Of a stretch of 64,000 bases of DNA, positions 22,798 to 30,809 are shown in pieces; within the stretch, counting starts at the first letter, position 1; every line of letters begins with the position of its first letter. This DNA is from Cellulomonas wangleii. Its GTDB lineage: Bacteria > Actinomycetota > Actinomycetes > Actinomycetales > Cellulomonadaceae. The notes under the pieces were generated by a model. It was not told the origin of the DNA and did not search any database. It worked only from the letters and a program-made list of their open reading frames with translations. The position numbers and the translations under genes were made by a program. The stretch covers positions 4,012,826 through 4,076,825 of the forward strand of contig NZ_CP074405.1 in assembly GCF_018388445.1 (NCBI RefSeq), written 5' to 3'.

Positions 22798-23250
22798 GTG
22801 CCAAGCGTCCGAGCTATCGCCCTCGCAGTGATCCGTCGGCCCGAGACCGGGCAGCTCTTCATCGATGAGGTCGTCGAACCCGGAACAGGACGGATGTTCC
22901 ATCGTCCGGCCGGCGGCGGTATCGAGTTCGGCGAGAAGGCCTCGCGGACCCTCGAGCGCGAGTTCCTCGAGGAGTACGGGCTCGCGATCACGGTTGGTCG
23001 CCAGCTCGGTGCACTCGAGAACCACTTCACCTACGCCGGTCAAGCCGGTCATGAGATCGTCCTCGTGTTCGACGCTCAGTTGGCGCACCCGGCGGACTAC
23101 GAACCGGACCGAAGAACCTGCCTCGACCAGCCCAACGTCACCGGCGTCTGGCGATCACCTTCTGAAGATGCAATCCCGCTCTACCCCGACGACCTCGCCG
23201 GCCTACTGGAGGCGGATATCACCACGCATGTCCCGGCGGACGTTCCCTAG
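22798..23250 (+). CDS. NUDIX hydrolase
   Basis: A 150-residue Nudix protein with a perfect box: GGIEFGEKASRTLEREFLEE then YGL (about residues 39-61), preceded by RMFHRPAGG. After the box it has ENHFTYAGQAGHEIVLVFDA, typical of Nudix proteins annotated as DNA mismatch repair MutT-like or ADP-ribose pyrophosphatase-like. The GTG start 22798 fits the family N-terminus (VPSVRAIALAVIRRPETGQL). It is the first cargo gene between the left end at 22615 and the right end at 24063. Substrate unknown. Confidence 0.82.
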   Translation: MPSVRAIALAVIRRPETGQLFIDEVVEPGTGRMFHRPAGGGIEFGEKASRTLEREFLEEYGLAITVGRQLGALENHFTYAGQAGHEIVLVFDAQLAHPADYEPDRRTCLDQPNVTGVWRSPSEDAIPLYPDDLAGLLEADITTHVPADVP

Positions 23251-23353
23251 GCATGTTGGGAGGGCGTGCCCGGGCGCGGACTGGAGCGCCCTCCTCAAGC
23301 TTGAGTCCTAGCCCGAACCGCATGTACCCCGGCCAGCGGCTGAGCCGGATGGA

Positions 23354-23390
23354 TGTCGAGATGCGGAAGGGACTGACAGTCCACTCAGCT
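23354..23390 (+). repeat. Partial TGTCGAGATGC element
   Basis: TGTCGAGATGCGGAAGGGAC then TGACAGTCC: the terminus and the first inner block (compare GGCACAGACTGACCG) are visible, the TACTTTGACCG block is not. It lies 22 bp upstream of the following GNAT gene. Confidence 0.5.
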
Positions 23391-23411
23391 CCGCCCGATA
23401 ACGTCGTGCAC

Positions 23412-23969
23412 ATGGCTGGCTTCGCCGATTTCCGACCCGGTGCGGAGCATCGCCCAGCGCAGGTCGCCGTGCGGCCGGCCGCACTGGGGGATGTCGACGC
23501 CATGCAGGAGATCCAGCGGCGAGCGGGCAGGCCAGCTCATCCGGATGCGTACCGGCGCGCGGTGGAGAACCCGGACTGCTGCGTCCTTGTCGCGGAGTGC
23601 TCGTCGCAGGCGGGTGACCCGATCACCGTCGGCGGGGCCCAGACGTACCTTCACGCCGCGGTAGTAGATGCAGCACCCACGGGTCACTACCTTGGCGGCG
23701 TCACGGTCGACCCCTCGTGGCGGCGAAGGGGCATTGCTCTTGCTCTGACCGAGGTGCGCGTGCAGTGGATCGCGGACCGCGCAGACGAGGTCTTCTACGT
23801 CGTGAATCCGCGCAACCTGGCATCGATCGAGCTGCACCGTCGCTGGTCCTACGAGGAGGTGATGCGCTCGTCGCATCTCACGGGCGTCGAGTTCTCCGGC
23901 GGGGTGGGGATCCTGATGCATGCGGCGTTGGCCGAACGCGCTGCCTCTGACGACGCCGTCCTGCGGTAG
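23412..23969 (+). CDS. GNAT family N-acetyltransferase
   Basis: A 185-residue acetyltransferase. The cofactor motif is GGVTVDPSWRRRGIALALTE (about residues 98-117; R/Q-x-x-G-x-A core RRRGIA), followed by VNPRNLASIELHRRWSYEEV, the usual motif B with the Asn. The N-terminus contains VAVRPAALGDVDAMQEIQRR. It does not resemble the other GNAT gene at 13328 closely. ATG 23412 was chosen because the upstream in-frame extension runs through a repeat element. Second cargo gene of the segment bounded by element ends at 22615 and 24063. Confidence 0.8.
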   Translation: MAGFADFRPGAEHRPAQVAVRPAALGDVDAMQEIQRRAGRPAHPDAYRRAVENPDCCVLVAECSSQAGDPITVGGAQTYLHAAVVDAAPTGHYLGGVTVDPSWRRRGIALALTEVRVQWIADRADEVFYVVNPRNLASIELHRRWSYEEVMRSSHLTGVEFSGGVGILMHAALAERAASDDAVLR

Positions 23970-24012
23970 CCCTCCGCCCGAGCGAGCGGGTCACCCGAGT
24001 ACCCGCTGCCGT

Positions 24013-24080
24013 ACGTACTTAAAGTATCCAGGCCCGACTTTCAAACTATCCTGCATCTCGACATCTCGACATCTCGACAA
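24013..24080 (-). repeat. TGTCGAGATGC element, complete right-end form
   Basis: CGTACTTAAAGTATCCAGGC, CCGACTTTCAAACTATCCTG and CATCTCGACA. The terminus is followed by two extra tandem copies of the 8-mer CATCTCGA. This is the last copy before the conserved dnaB gene and so marks the right border of the accessory region. Confidence 0.75.
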
Positions 24081-24103
24081 CACGTCGACACCTACAGCCG
24101 CCA

Positions 24104-26692
24104 CTACATCTGCATGTCCACGAACCGCGAGTAGTGCCCCTGGAACGCGACGGTGATGGTGTCGGTGGGTCCATTACGGTGCTTGGCAACGATCAGATCA
24201 GCCTCACCGGCGCGCGGAGATTCCTTCTCATAAGCGTCTTCACGGTGCAGAAGAATGACCATGTCAGCATCCTGCTCAATTGATCCCGATTCGCGAAGGT
24301 CGCTCATCGCCGGCCTTTTATCCGTGCGCTGCTCGGGACCACGGTTCAGCTGCGAGATCGCGATGACCGGGACCTCGAGCTCCTTGGCGAGCAGCTTGAG
24401 CGCACGCGAGAACTCCGAGACCTCCTGCTGGCGGGACTCGACGCGCTTGCCGGACGTCATCAGCTGGAGGTAGTCGATGACGACCAGCTTCAGGTCATGA
24501 CGCTGCTTGAGGCGCCGGCACTTGGCGCGGATCTCCATGAGCGACATGTTGGGCGAGTCGTCGATGAACAGCGGGGCCTCGCTGATGCGGCCCATGGTCG
24601 CGGCGATCTTGGCCCAGTCGTCCTCGCCCATCGCGCCCGTGCGCAGCTTCTGCAGGTGCACGCGCGCCTCGGCGGAGAGCAGTCGCATGGTGATCTCGTT
24701 GCGGCTCATCTCGAGCGAGAACACGACGGCGGCCATGTTGTGCTTGATGGCGGCGGACCGCACGATGTCGATGCCGAGCGTGGAGTTGTGCGTCGGGATC
24801 ATCGACTCGCCCGCGAGGTACAGGTGCGAGTAGTGGGAGATCTCGACACACCGCACCGGCACCGACGCCACCGGCTCGACGGACACGACGTACCGCTGGT
24901 GGAGACGCGCGGTCGACCGGCGACGGCGCTCCTTGTGGACGAGCTTCTTGCGCTCGAGCGCGAACACGTCGTCGTCGGTGGTGAACGTGATCGTGAAGCA
25001 CGTCGACGAGGCCGCGGAGCGGCCGCGGACAGGCTTGACGGACCACCCGGTCCGGTACCCCAGCGAGTGGACGAGCTCACGCACGTCCCGCGCCAGCCGC
25101 TCGTCGGTCACCGCGAACTGCACGGACCCGGTCGGGTTCACCGTGCCGTCCGTGTCGAGCAGCCCTGCCAGCAGGTCGCGCCGCTGTGCCTCGCTCGCCC
25201 GCAGGTAGTCGAGTGGGATGTGCTTGCGGCCCAGCACACCGAGGGTGCGCAGCCGTCCCTGCACGGTGCCGTACCGGTCGTGGCAATCCTGGCAGCGCAC
25301 GAGTCCCGTGGTCTCGACACCACAGTCAGGACACGTCGGGGCGGGAACCGGGCCGGAGAGGGTCTTGACCCGCCCACCGCACGACCGTCCGCACGTACGC
25401 ACCTGCGAGCGCGCGGGCACGAAGTCGGTGCCGCAGACCTCGCACTGTCGCGTCGCCGTCGTCTCGCGCGGGAGCCGCACGGTGTACAGGTCGGCGGCGC
25501 GGTTCTGCCCGGCGGCACGCACGTCGTACCCCCGCCCCTCGACCCACATCGCGATCTCCGCGTCGGCACTCGTGAACCGGGCCGACGTCGAGTGCCCGTC
25601 GCCGAGCCACACGCCCAGGAGGTACGGGTCGACGAGCAGCTCTCTGGCCGGCAGACGCAGCGGGCCCGTGGTCGCGACAGAGTGGTTCGCGCGCAAGTCG
25701 GCCGTCACGCACCGGACGGTCTGCGCGAGGTCCTCGGTGGTCCGGACGGAGCCCTCGGCGCCCACCCGTCGCTCGGACCGGGTGCGCGTGAGCCACTGGT
25801 GCTGCGCGTCGGCCACGATGGTCGAGCCGTCGTCGAACGTCACGCGGTAGCAGGGGCGGTCGACCATGACGTCGGTCGCCGCGACGACGCGCGTCACCGT
25901 GCCGTCGGCGGCCAGGAGCTGGTCACCGACCTGGACCTCGCCCATGGTCGTCCAGCCCGTGGGCGTCGGCAGCGGTGTGTCGAGTGCCAGGGCCTTGCCG
26001 ATGGCCGGCCGCGCCGCCACCACGATCATCTGCCCCGGGTGCAGCCCGTTCGTCAGCCGGTCGAGGTCCGCGAACCCGGTCGGGACGCCGATCATGCCCT
26101 CGCCGCGGTGCCCGGCCCGCTCGATCTCGTCGACCGTGCCGCCGATGACCTCGGACAGCGGCAGGTAGTCCTCGGACGCGCGGCGCTCCGTGACGGCGTA
26201 GACCTCGGCCTGGGCGTTGTTGACGAGCTCGTCGACGTCGCCGCCGTCGGTCGCGTAGCCGAGCTGCACGATGCGGGTGCCGGCCTCGACGAGCTTGCGG
26301 AGGATGGCCCGCTCCCGCACGATCCGCGCGTAGAAGCCCGCGTTGGCCGCGGTGGGGACCGCGGCGATGAGGGTGTGCAGGTACGCGGCGCCGCCGACGC
26401 GGGTCATCTCACCGCGCTTGGTCAGCTCGTCGGCGACGGTGATGGCGTCGGCGGGCTCACCGCGGCCGTACAGGTCGAGGATCGCGTCGTAGATCGCCTC
26501 GTGCGCGGGGCGGTAGAAGTCGGTGCCCTTGATCTGCTCGATGACGTCGGCGATGGCGTCCTTGCTGATCATCATGCCGCCGAGCACGGACCGCTCGGCC
26601 TCGAGGTCCTGCGGTGGGGTGCGGTCGAAGCCGCCGCCGCTGCTGCGTCCGCTGTCCGGCGGCGCGCCGTACTCGAGGTCCTCGATGGTCAC
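24104..26692 (-). CDS. dnaB: Replicative DNA helicase DnaB with intein
   Basis: The 862-residue precursor consists of a normal 459-residue DnaB interrupted by a 403-residue intein. The N-terminal domain begins after PPQDLEAERSVLGGMM; the RecA-like domain has the Walker A region ARPAIGK-STLG split by the intein exactly between Lys233 and Ser637, Walker B LKLVVIDYLQLM and the DnaB signature SQLNRGPEQRTDKRP. The helicase unwinds DNA at the fork as a hexamer and loads at oriC. The GTG at 26692 has an AGGTG-type site upstream. Its place near rplI-rpsR-ssb-rpsF is normal for Actinobacteria. Until the intein splices out, the ATP site cannot form. Confidence 0.96.
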   Translation of the reverse strand: MTIEDLEYGAPPDSGRSSGGGFDRTPPQDLEAERSVLGGMMISKDAIADVIEQIKGTDFYRPAHEAIYDAILDLYGRGEPADAITVADELTKRGEMTRVGGAAYLHTLIAAVPTAANAGFYARIVRERAILRKLVEAGTRIVQLGYATDGGDVDELVNNAQAEVYAVTERRASEDYLPLSEVIGGTVDEIERAGHRGEGMIGVPTGFADLDRLTNGLHPGQMIVVAARPAIGKALALDTPLPTPTGWTTMGEVQVGDQLLAADGTVTRVVAATDVMVDRPCYRVTFDDGSTIVADAQHQWLTRTRSERRVGAEGSVRTTEDLAQTVRCVTADLRANHSVATTGPLRLPARELLVDPYLLGVWLGDGHSTSARFTSADAEIAMWVEGRGYDVRAAGQNRAADLYTVRLPRETTATRQCEVCGTDFVPARSQVRTCGRSCGGRVKTLSGPVPAPTCPDCGVETTGLVRCQDCHDRYGTVQGRLRTLGVLGRKHIPLDYLRASEAQRRDLLAGLLDTDGTVNPTGSVQFAVTDERLARDVRELVHSLGYRTGWSVKPVRGRSAASSTCFTITFTTDDDVFALERKKLVHKERRRRSTARLHQRYVVSVEPVASVPVRCVEISHYSHLYLAGESMIPTHNSTLGIDIVRSAAIKHNMAAVVFSLEMSRNEITMRLLSAEARVHLQKLRTGAMGEDDWAKIAATMGRISEAPLFIDDSPNMSLMEIRAKCRRLKQRHDLKLVVIDYLQLMTSGKRVESRQQEVSEFSRALKLLAKELEVPVIAISQLNRGPEQRTDKRPAMSDLRESGSIEQDADMVILLHREDAYEKESPRAGEADLIVAKHRNGPTDTITVAFQGHYSRFVDMQM
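24785..25993 (-). other. Intein in DnaB (class 3 type) with LAGLIDADG endonuclease and zinc-binding insert
   Basis: Precursor residues 234-636. The first residue is Ala, not Cys/Ser, so splicing cannot follow the standard route. The three residues that define class 3 inteins are present: Trp300 (DAQHQWLT, block B), Cys615 (VPVRCVEIS, block F) and Thr634 (MIPTHN, block G), followed by Ser637. The homing endonuclease has two LAGLIDADG-type motifs, YLLGVWLGDG (357-366) and LLAGLLDTDG (507-516). Between them lie four CxxC/CxxxC pairs (C417/C420, C434/C438, C454/C457, C467/C470), likely two zinc ribbons. It looks intact. Confidence 0.9.
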
Positions 26693-26847
26693 CTGTCACC
26701 TGCTCCTGCTCGTCCCCACCCGTCGAACGCCTGTTCTACCGGGCCCCTCTGACAGTCACCCACGAGCGGTCCCCTCCGGGACGACCACATCCACCGGGGA
26801 CCTGCCCTCGCGAGGCTAGGCCGCGAACCCCTGGGACCCAAACGGGT

Positions 26848-26926
26848 GTGTGCACAGGTCGGTGGACAGCCTGTGGACAACCCGTTCGACCTTGTGTGCA
26901 CAGGTTGGGGATACACCTGTGGACAG
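26848..26926. promoter_or_regulatory. DnaA-box-like cluster between dnaB and MATE gene
   Basis: Two direct repeats of about 33 bp each begin GTGTGCACAGGT and end CTGTGGACA. TGTGGACAA (26872-26880) is an exact reverse complement of the actinobacterial DnaA box TTGTCCACA, and TGTGGACAG (26918-26926) is one base off; GTGGACAGC (26861 on) and GGGATACAC are weaker. The site lies upstream of dnaB (minus strand) and of the MATE gene (plus strand). Confidence 0.5.
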
Positions 26927-27000
26927 CGACGGATCTGCGGCTCGGCACAGGCTCCGACCGGCACTTACGCTGTGCACGTGCTGTGGAGCGAGGAAGATTC

Positions 27001-28467
27001 GTGCCGCGTTCACCTGGTGGACGCCTGAACCGCCCGTCGGACACCCCCGGACCCGCGTCGCCCGACCCGACCAACTCCGCTGGGCCGCACGGGGGACGCC
27101 CGACCGACCCCGCTCCCCGCACTCCCGCCGACGCGCCGGCCCGGCCGACCGACCGCACCGGCGTCGACCGGCGGATCCTCGCCCTCGCCGTCCCGGCCCT
27201 CGGTGCGCTCGTCGCGGAGCCGCTGTTCGTCCTCGTCGACTCCGCGATGGTCGGCCACCTCGGCACCGACGCGCTGGCCGGGCTGGCCCTGGCTTCGACG
27301 GTGCTGGTGACGGTCGTCGGGCTGTGCGTCTTCCTCGCGTACGCCACCACCGCCGCGGTCGCCCGACGTCTCGGCGCCGGCGACCCGCGCGGCGCCCTGC
27401 AGACGGGCGTGGACGGCATGTGGCTCGGCGCGGGCCTCGGGCTCGTGCTCGCCGCAGCGACGTGGGCGGCCGCCCCCTGGCTCGTCGCGGTGCTGGGCGC
27501 CGACGGCGACGTCGCCACCCAGGCCGTGAGCTATCTGCGCTGGTCCACCCCCGGCCTGCCCGGCATGCTCCTGGTGCTGGCCGCCACGGGTGCGCTGCGG
27601 GGCCTGCAGGACACGCGGACACCCCTGGTGGTGGCGGCGTCCGGTGCGGCCGCCAACGCGGCGCTGAACGCCGTCCTCATCTACGGGGCGGGCCTCGGCA
27701 TCGCCGGGTCCGGGCTGGGGACCGCCCTCGCTCAGCTCGGCATGGCGGGCTGGCTCGTGGTGGTCGTCGTCCGGGGGGCGCGTGCGGCCGGCGCGAGCCT
27801 GGCACCGGCAGCCGGCGGCGTCTGGGCGAGCGCCCGCGCCGGCCTGCCCCTGCTGGTGCGCACCGCGACGCTCCGCCTGGCGATCCTGCTGACCGTCTGG
27901 ACCGCGACCGGCCTGGGCCCGAGCGCCCTGGCCGGGCACCAGGTCGTCAACGCGGTGTGGGGCCTGGCGGCCTTCGCGCTCGACGCCCTCGCGATCGCCG
28001 CGCAGGCGCTCGTGGGGCACGCGCTGGGCGCCCGCGACGTCGCCCGGACCCGGGCCGTGCTCCGCCGCACCCTGCAGTGGGGCGTCGGGGCGGGGGCCGT
28101 TCTCGGGCTCGTCCTCGGCGGCCTGGCGCCGTTCTACGTCCCGCTCTTCTCACCCGACGCCGACGTCCGGCGCGCGGCCGTCACCGGTCTCCTCGTCGCT
28201 GCCGTCGCCCTGCCGATGGCCGGGTGGGTGTTCGTGCTCGACGGCGTCCTCATCGGTGCCGGCGACGGGCCGTTCCTCGCCTGGGCGGGGGTCGCGACCC
28301 TCGTCGCGTACGTCCCGGCCGCCCTCGCGGTCCACGCGTGGGCCCCACCCGGAGCCGCCGGGCTGGCCTGGTTGTGGGTGGCGTTCGCCGTGGTGTTCAT
28401 GGCCGCCCGCGCCGTCACCACAGGGCTGCGGGCACGGGGTGACACCTGGATGGTCGTCGGCGCCTGA
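27001..28467 (+). CDS. MATE family efflux transporter (DinF-like)
   Basis: A 488-residue transporter with 12 hydrophobic segments in two related halves. The first repeat has LFVLVDSAMVGHLGTDALAG, the classical MATE/DinF motif, at about residues 77-96. The family uses a Na+ or H+ gradient to export cationic compounds. GTG 27001 was chosen because GAGGAAG lies just upstream; the first 50 residues are a Pro/Arg/Thr-rich cytosolic tail. It starts 308 bp from dnaB, divergently, with DnaA-box-like repeats in between. A strong hairpin follows at 28490. Confidence 0.9.
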   Translation: MPRSPGGRLNRPSDTPGPASPDPTNSAGPHGGRPTDPAPRTPADAPARPTDRTGVDRRILALAVPALGALVAEPLFVLVDSAMVGHLGTDALAGLALASTVLVTVVGLCVFLAYATTAAVARRLGAGDPRGALQTGVDGMWLGAGLGLVLAAATWAAAPWLVAVLGADGDVATQAVSYLRWSTPGLPGMLLVLAATGALRGLQDTRTPLVVAASGAAANAALNAVLIYGAGLGIAGSGLGTALAQLGMAGWLVVVVVRGARAAGASLAPAAGGVWASARAGLPLLVRTATLRLAILLTVWTATGLGPSALAGHQVVNAVWGLAAFALDALAIAAQALVGHALGARDVARTRAVLRRTLQWGVGAGAVLGLVLGGLAPFYVPLFSPDADVRRAAVTGLLVAAVALPMAGWVFVLDGVLIGAGDGPFLAWAGVATLVAYVPAALAVHAWAPPGAAGLAWLWVAFAVVFMAARAVTTGLRARGDTWMVVGA

Positions 28468-28489
28468 TCCCCGCGCCGTGCGCATGGCT

Positions 28490-28519
28490 CCGGCCGGTGC
28501 GTGGACGCGCACCGGCCGG
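28490..28519. terminator. Rho-independent-type hairpin between convergent genes
   Basis: CCGGCCGGTGCG pairs with CGCACCGGCCGG across a short loop. It lies between the stop of the MATE gene and the stop of the convergent small membrane protein gene and can serve both. Confidence 0.7.
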
Positions 28520-28531
28520 ACGACCGACCGG

Positions 28532-28750
28532 TCAGGCGCGCTCGACGGACCGCCGCCGCCCGCGCTCCACGGCCACGGCCGCGACGCCCACGGCGAAGCA
28601 CGCGATCGCCCCCACGACGAGGCCCGTGCCGCGGGCGGTCGCGTCGTTCTGGCCCAGCAGCAGCAGCACGAACCCCACGGGGGTCACCGCCGCCCACAGG
28701 TCGGCGGGGCGGAACCGGGCGAGGCGGGGCGTCGGACGCTGGTCGGTCAT
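28532..28750 (-). CDS. Small hypothetical membrane protein
   Basis: A 72-residue protein with two membrane helices: ADLWAAVTPVGFVLLLLG (about residues 16-33) and GTGLVVGAIACFAVGVAAVA (41-60), then a basic tail RGRRRSVERA. A GAGGAG ribosome-binding site precedes the ATG. No family is recognised. It is one of three small membrane proteins in a row on the minus strand (with 28883-29290 and 29493-29795), perhaps a short unit of envelope proteins. Confidence 0.65.
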   Translation of the reverse strand: MTDQRPTPRLARFRPADLWAAVTPVGFVLLLLGQNDATARGTGLVVGAIACFAVGVAAVAVERGRRRSVERA

Positions 28751-28882
28751 CTCGTCTCCTCGGGTCGGGGCCGGATCGGCGCACCCCTGACGCTAGGCCC
28801 GAGCCGTGCGTCCGCAGCACCGTCCGCGGACGGATCTGTCGCCTCCGTCCCCGGACGGAGGGCGCCTGCGCGGCCGGACGGC

Positions 28883-29290
28883 TCAGTCGCCCCCGCCCCC
28901 ACCCCCGCCGTCGCCGCCGCCCCCGCCACCATCGCCCACGCCGTTGTCCGTCCCGGCGGCGTCCGACCCGGTCGCGTCGTCGGGGGCGGGACGGGCGTCG
29001 CCGTCATGGGCCGCCGCGCCGCCGTCCCCGCCCGTCGAGCGGTCGCGTCGGCCGTCCTCGGTTCCGTCCGCCTGCGTGCGGGCCTTCGCCCCACCGCCGA
29101 CGCCGATCGCGAAGAAGGCGACACCCACCGCGAGGAACGCGGTCAGGGCGGTCTCACCGCGCGCAGCACCGCTGATCCCGAGGACGAAGAAGACGACGCC
29201 GAGGGCGACGAACGCGCCGCTCTCCTGGTCGCTCCTCGGACGCTTCACGTCACCCTCGGGTGTCGTCCGGTCGTGCTGCTCGTCGGTCAT
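28883..29290 (-). CDS. Hypothetical membrane protein with glycine-rich tail
   Basis: A 135-residue protein. Two membrane helices are visible: GAFVALGVVFFVLGISGAA (about residues 26-44) and TALTAFLAVGVAFFAIGVGG (47-66). The remaining half is low complexity: Asp/Gly/Ala-rich, ending in runs of glycine interrupted by Asp (residues 115-135). ATG 29290 has GGGAGGA upstream and was preferred to 29305. Not recognised; the glycine tail may be variable in length because the DNA there is a simple repeat. Confidence 0.6.
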   Translation of the reverse strand: MTDEQHDRTTPEGDVKRPRSDQESGAFVALGVVFFVLGISGAARGETALTAFLAVGVAFFAIGVGGGAKARTQADGTEDGRRDRSTGGDGGAAAHDGDARPAPDDATGSDAAGTDNGVGDGGGGGGDGGGGGGGD

Positions 29291-29492
29291 GGCGTCCTCC
29301 CGCACGTCGTCGTGCGGGCCAGGCTACGGACGGCACCCGCCGCGCACACCGCTCCCGGGGAGGAGATGTCCGTCCGTCGCGAGACCGAGGAGCCCGCCAC
29401 GGTCACCCCGTCCGTCGCGCGCGTCCGCGCGGGCGGCCGACCGTCCCGTCGTGTCGCCGGCGGGGATCCGGACTCCCCCGCCCGTGGTCGCG

Positions 29493-29795
29493 TCAGGCGG
29501 CGACGAGCTCGTCGGCCGCGTCCGACGGGGCGGCGGCTGGGCGTGGGGCGAGCACCCCGACCGACGCGACGGCCGCTGCCGTCGTCCGGCGCTCCCGCAC
29601 CCCGCGACGCACGCGGACGACCGCCTCCGGCAGGATCGCCACACCCATCGTCACCAGCGCGATCGCCATGGGGACGTCGTGCGCCGCGCGCAGGACGCCG
29701 ACGACGACGAGCCCGGCGCCCAGCGCGACGATCGCTGTGACCTGCGCGACCAGGGGGACGCGTGCGCCCCGTGCCCAGCCGTTCGTGGTGCCCAT
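29493..29795 (-). CDS. Small hypothetical membrane protein
   Basis: A 100-residue protein with two membrane helices, VAQVTAIVALGAGLVVVGVL (residues 16-35) and VPMAIALVTMGVAILPEAVV (41-60), followed by a basic segment RVRRGVRERR and an Ala/Pro-rich tail. GAGGAGGG lies 5-6 bases upstream of the ATG. Not recognised. It lies between the rplI terminator and the glycine-rich membrane protein gene. Confidence 0.65.
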   Translation of the reverse strand: MGTTNGWARGARVPLVAQVTAIVALGAGLVVVGVLRAAHDVPMAIALVTMGVAILPEAVVRVRRGVRERRTTAAAVASVGVLAPRPAAAPSDAADELVAA

Positions 29796-29971
29796 GGTCG
29801 CCCTCCTCGTGCCTTCGTCGGTCCCGCGCTTCCTCCCGTCGACGCTACGGGGCACCGTGACGCGTGCCGACCCCCCGCAGGACGACCCCGGGCTCCCTCT
29901 CACGGATGACGGACAGCGCCCCGCCACCCTCCGGACGTCGCACGCCGGCGTGCCCCGACGAGGCCCCGGCA

Positions 29972-30014
29972 CACGACGAGGCCCCGCACCGCCGGAGCGG
30001 TACGGGGCCTCGTG
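29972..30014. terminator. Terminator after rplI
   Basis: The hairpin CACGACGAGGCCCCGCACCG / CGGTACGGGGCCTCGTGG with a short loop (CCGGAG) lies 19 bp downstream of the rplI stop and ends the rpsF-ssb-rpsR-rplI operon. Confidence 0.75.
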
Positions 30015-30032
30015 GGCTCGCGGGAGCGAGGG

Positions 30033-30482
30033 TCAGGCAGAGACGACCTTGACGGTCACCGCGGCCGAGACCTCGGGGTGCAGACGCACGTGCACCGTGT
30101 ACTCACCGGTCGACTTGATCGCCTGGGCGACCTCGATCTTGCGCTTGTCGACGGCCGGGGCACCGGCGGCCTTGATCGCGGCAGCGATCTCGGCCGTGGT
30201 GACGGCGCCGAACAGGCGGCCCGACTCGCCGGACTTGGCCGAGACGGTGACGGGGTTGGCCTGCAGGGAGTCCCGCACAGCCTTCGCGTCGTCGAGCGTG
30301 GCGATCTCGCGCGCCTTGCGGGCACGACGGATCGCGGAGACGTCCTTCTCGGCACCCTTGGTCCACGGCGTGGCCAGGTTGCGCGGGATGAGGTAGTTAC
30401 GGGCGTACCCGTCCTTCACCTCGACGATGTCGCCAGGTGCACCGAGACCGGTGACCTCGTGGGTCAGGATGATCTTCGCCAT
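30033..30482 (-). CDS. rplI: 50S ribosomal protein L9
   Basis: A 149-residue ribosomal protein of normal length. The N-terminal rRNA-binding domain starts [20 protein letters not shown] and has the signature [19 protein letters not shown] (residues 17-35). The long central helix and the C-terminal domain ([20 protein letters not shown]) follow. A strong AAAGGAC ribosome-binding site precedes the ATG. Last gene of the rpsF-ssb-rpsR-rplI operon. Confidence 0.98.
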   Translation of the reverse strand: MAKIILTHEVTGLGAPGDIVEVKDGYARNYLIPRNLATPWTKGAEKDVSAIRRARKAREIATLDDAKAVRDSLQANPVTVSAKSGESGRLFGAVTTAEIAAAIKAAGAPAVDKRKIEVAQAIKSTGEYTVHVRLHPEVSAAVTVKVVSA

Positions 30483-30496
30483 GGGTCAGTCCTTTC

Positions 30497-30733
30497 TCAG
30501 CGGGCCGACGACGAGTACGGCAGGAGTGCCATCTCGCGCGCGTTCTTGACGGCACGGGCGATCTGGCGCTGCTCCTGCACGGAGACACCGGTCACGCGAC
30601 GCGCGCGGATCTTCCCGCGGTCGGAGATGAACTTGCGGAGCAGAGCCGTGTCCTTGTAGTCGACCGTGTCGATCTTGGCGGCCTTCAGGGGGTTCTGCTT
30701 CTTCTTGGGCTTGCGGACGACGGGCTTGGCCAT
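30497..30733 (-). CDS. rpsR: 30S ribosomal protein S18
   Basis: A 78-residue S18 with the typical core [20 protein letters not shown] and [20 protein letters not shown], ending [15 protein letters not shown]. It binds S6 in the platform of the small subunit. The basic N-terminus [19 protein letters not shown] has no CxxC zinc motif, so this is the zinc-independent paralogue type. It starts 76 bp after ssb and ends 14 bp before rplI. Confidence 0.97.
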   Translation of the reverse strand: MAKPVVRKPKKKQNPLKAAKIDTVDYKDTALLRKFISDRGKIRARRVTGVSVQEQRQIARAVKNAREMALLPYSSSAR

Positions 30734-30809
30734 CGTGGTGCTCCTTGTCTGTGGAGCCCCGAGCGTTGCCGTGCTCGGGGATGAGAAGTTCAGGTGTGCG
30801 AGGCGCCGA

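Noticed and set aside
9163..24080. Chromosomal integron with attC sites
   Set aside because: The repeats lack the paired GTTRRRY/RYYYAAC boxes of attC, occur in two orientations with distinct left and right forms, and cargo genes point both ways; transposon-like ends fit better. No IntI gene is seen.
9163..24080. CRISPR array
   Set aside because: The repeat copies are hundreds to thousands of bases apart with genes in between and have no constant spacer length.
26848..26926. oriC
   Set aside because: Only two good DnaA boxes are present and the rpmH/rnpA block at the right edge places the origin outside the window.
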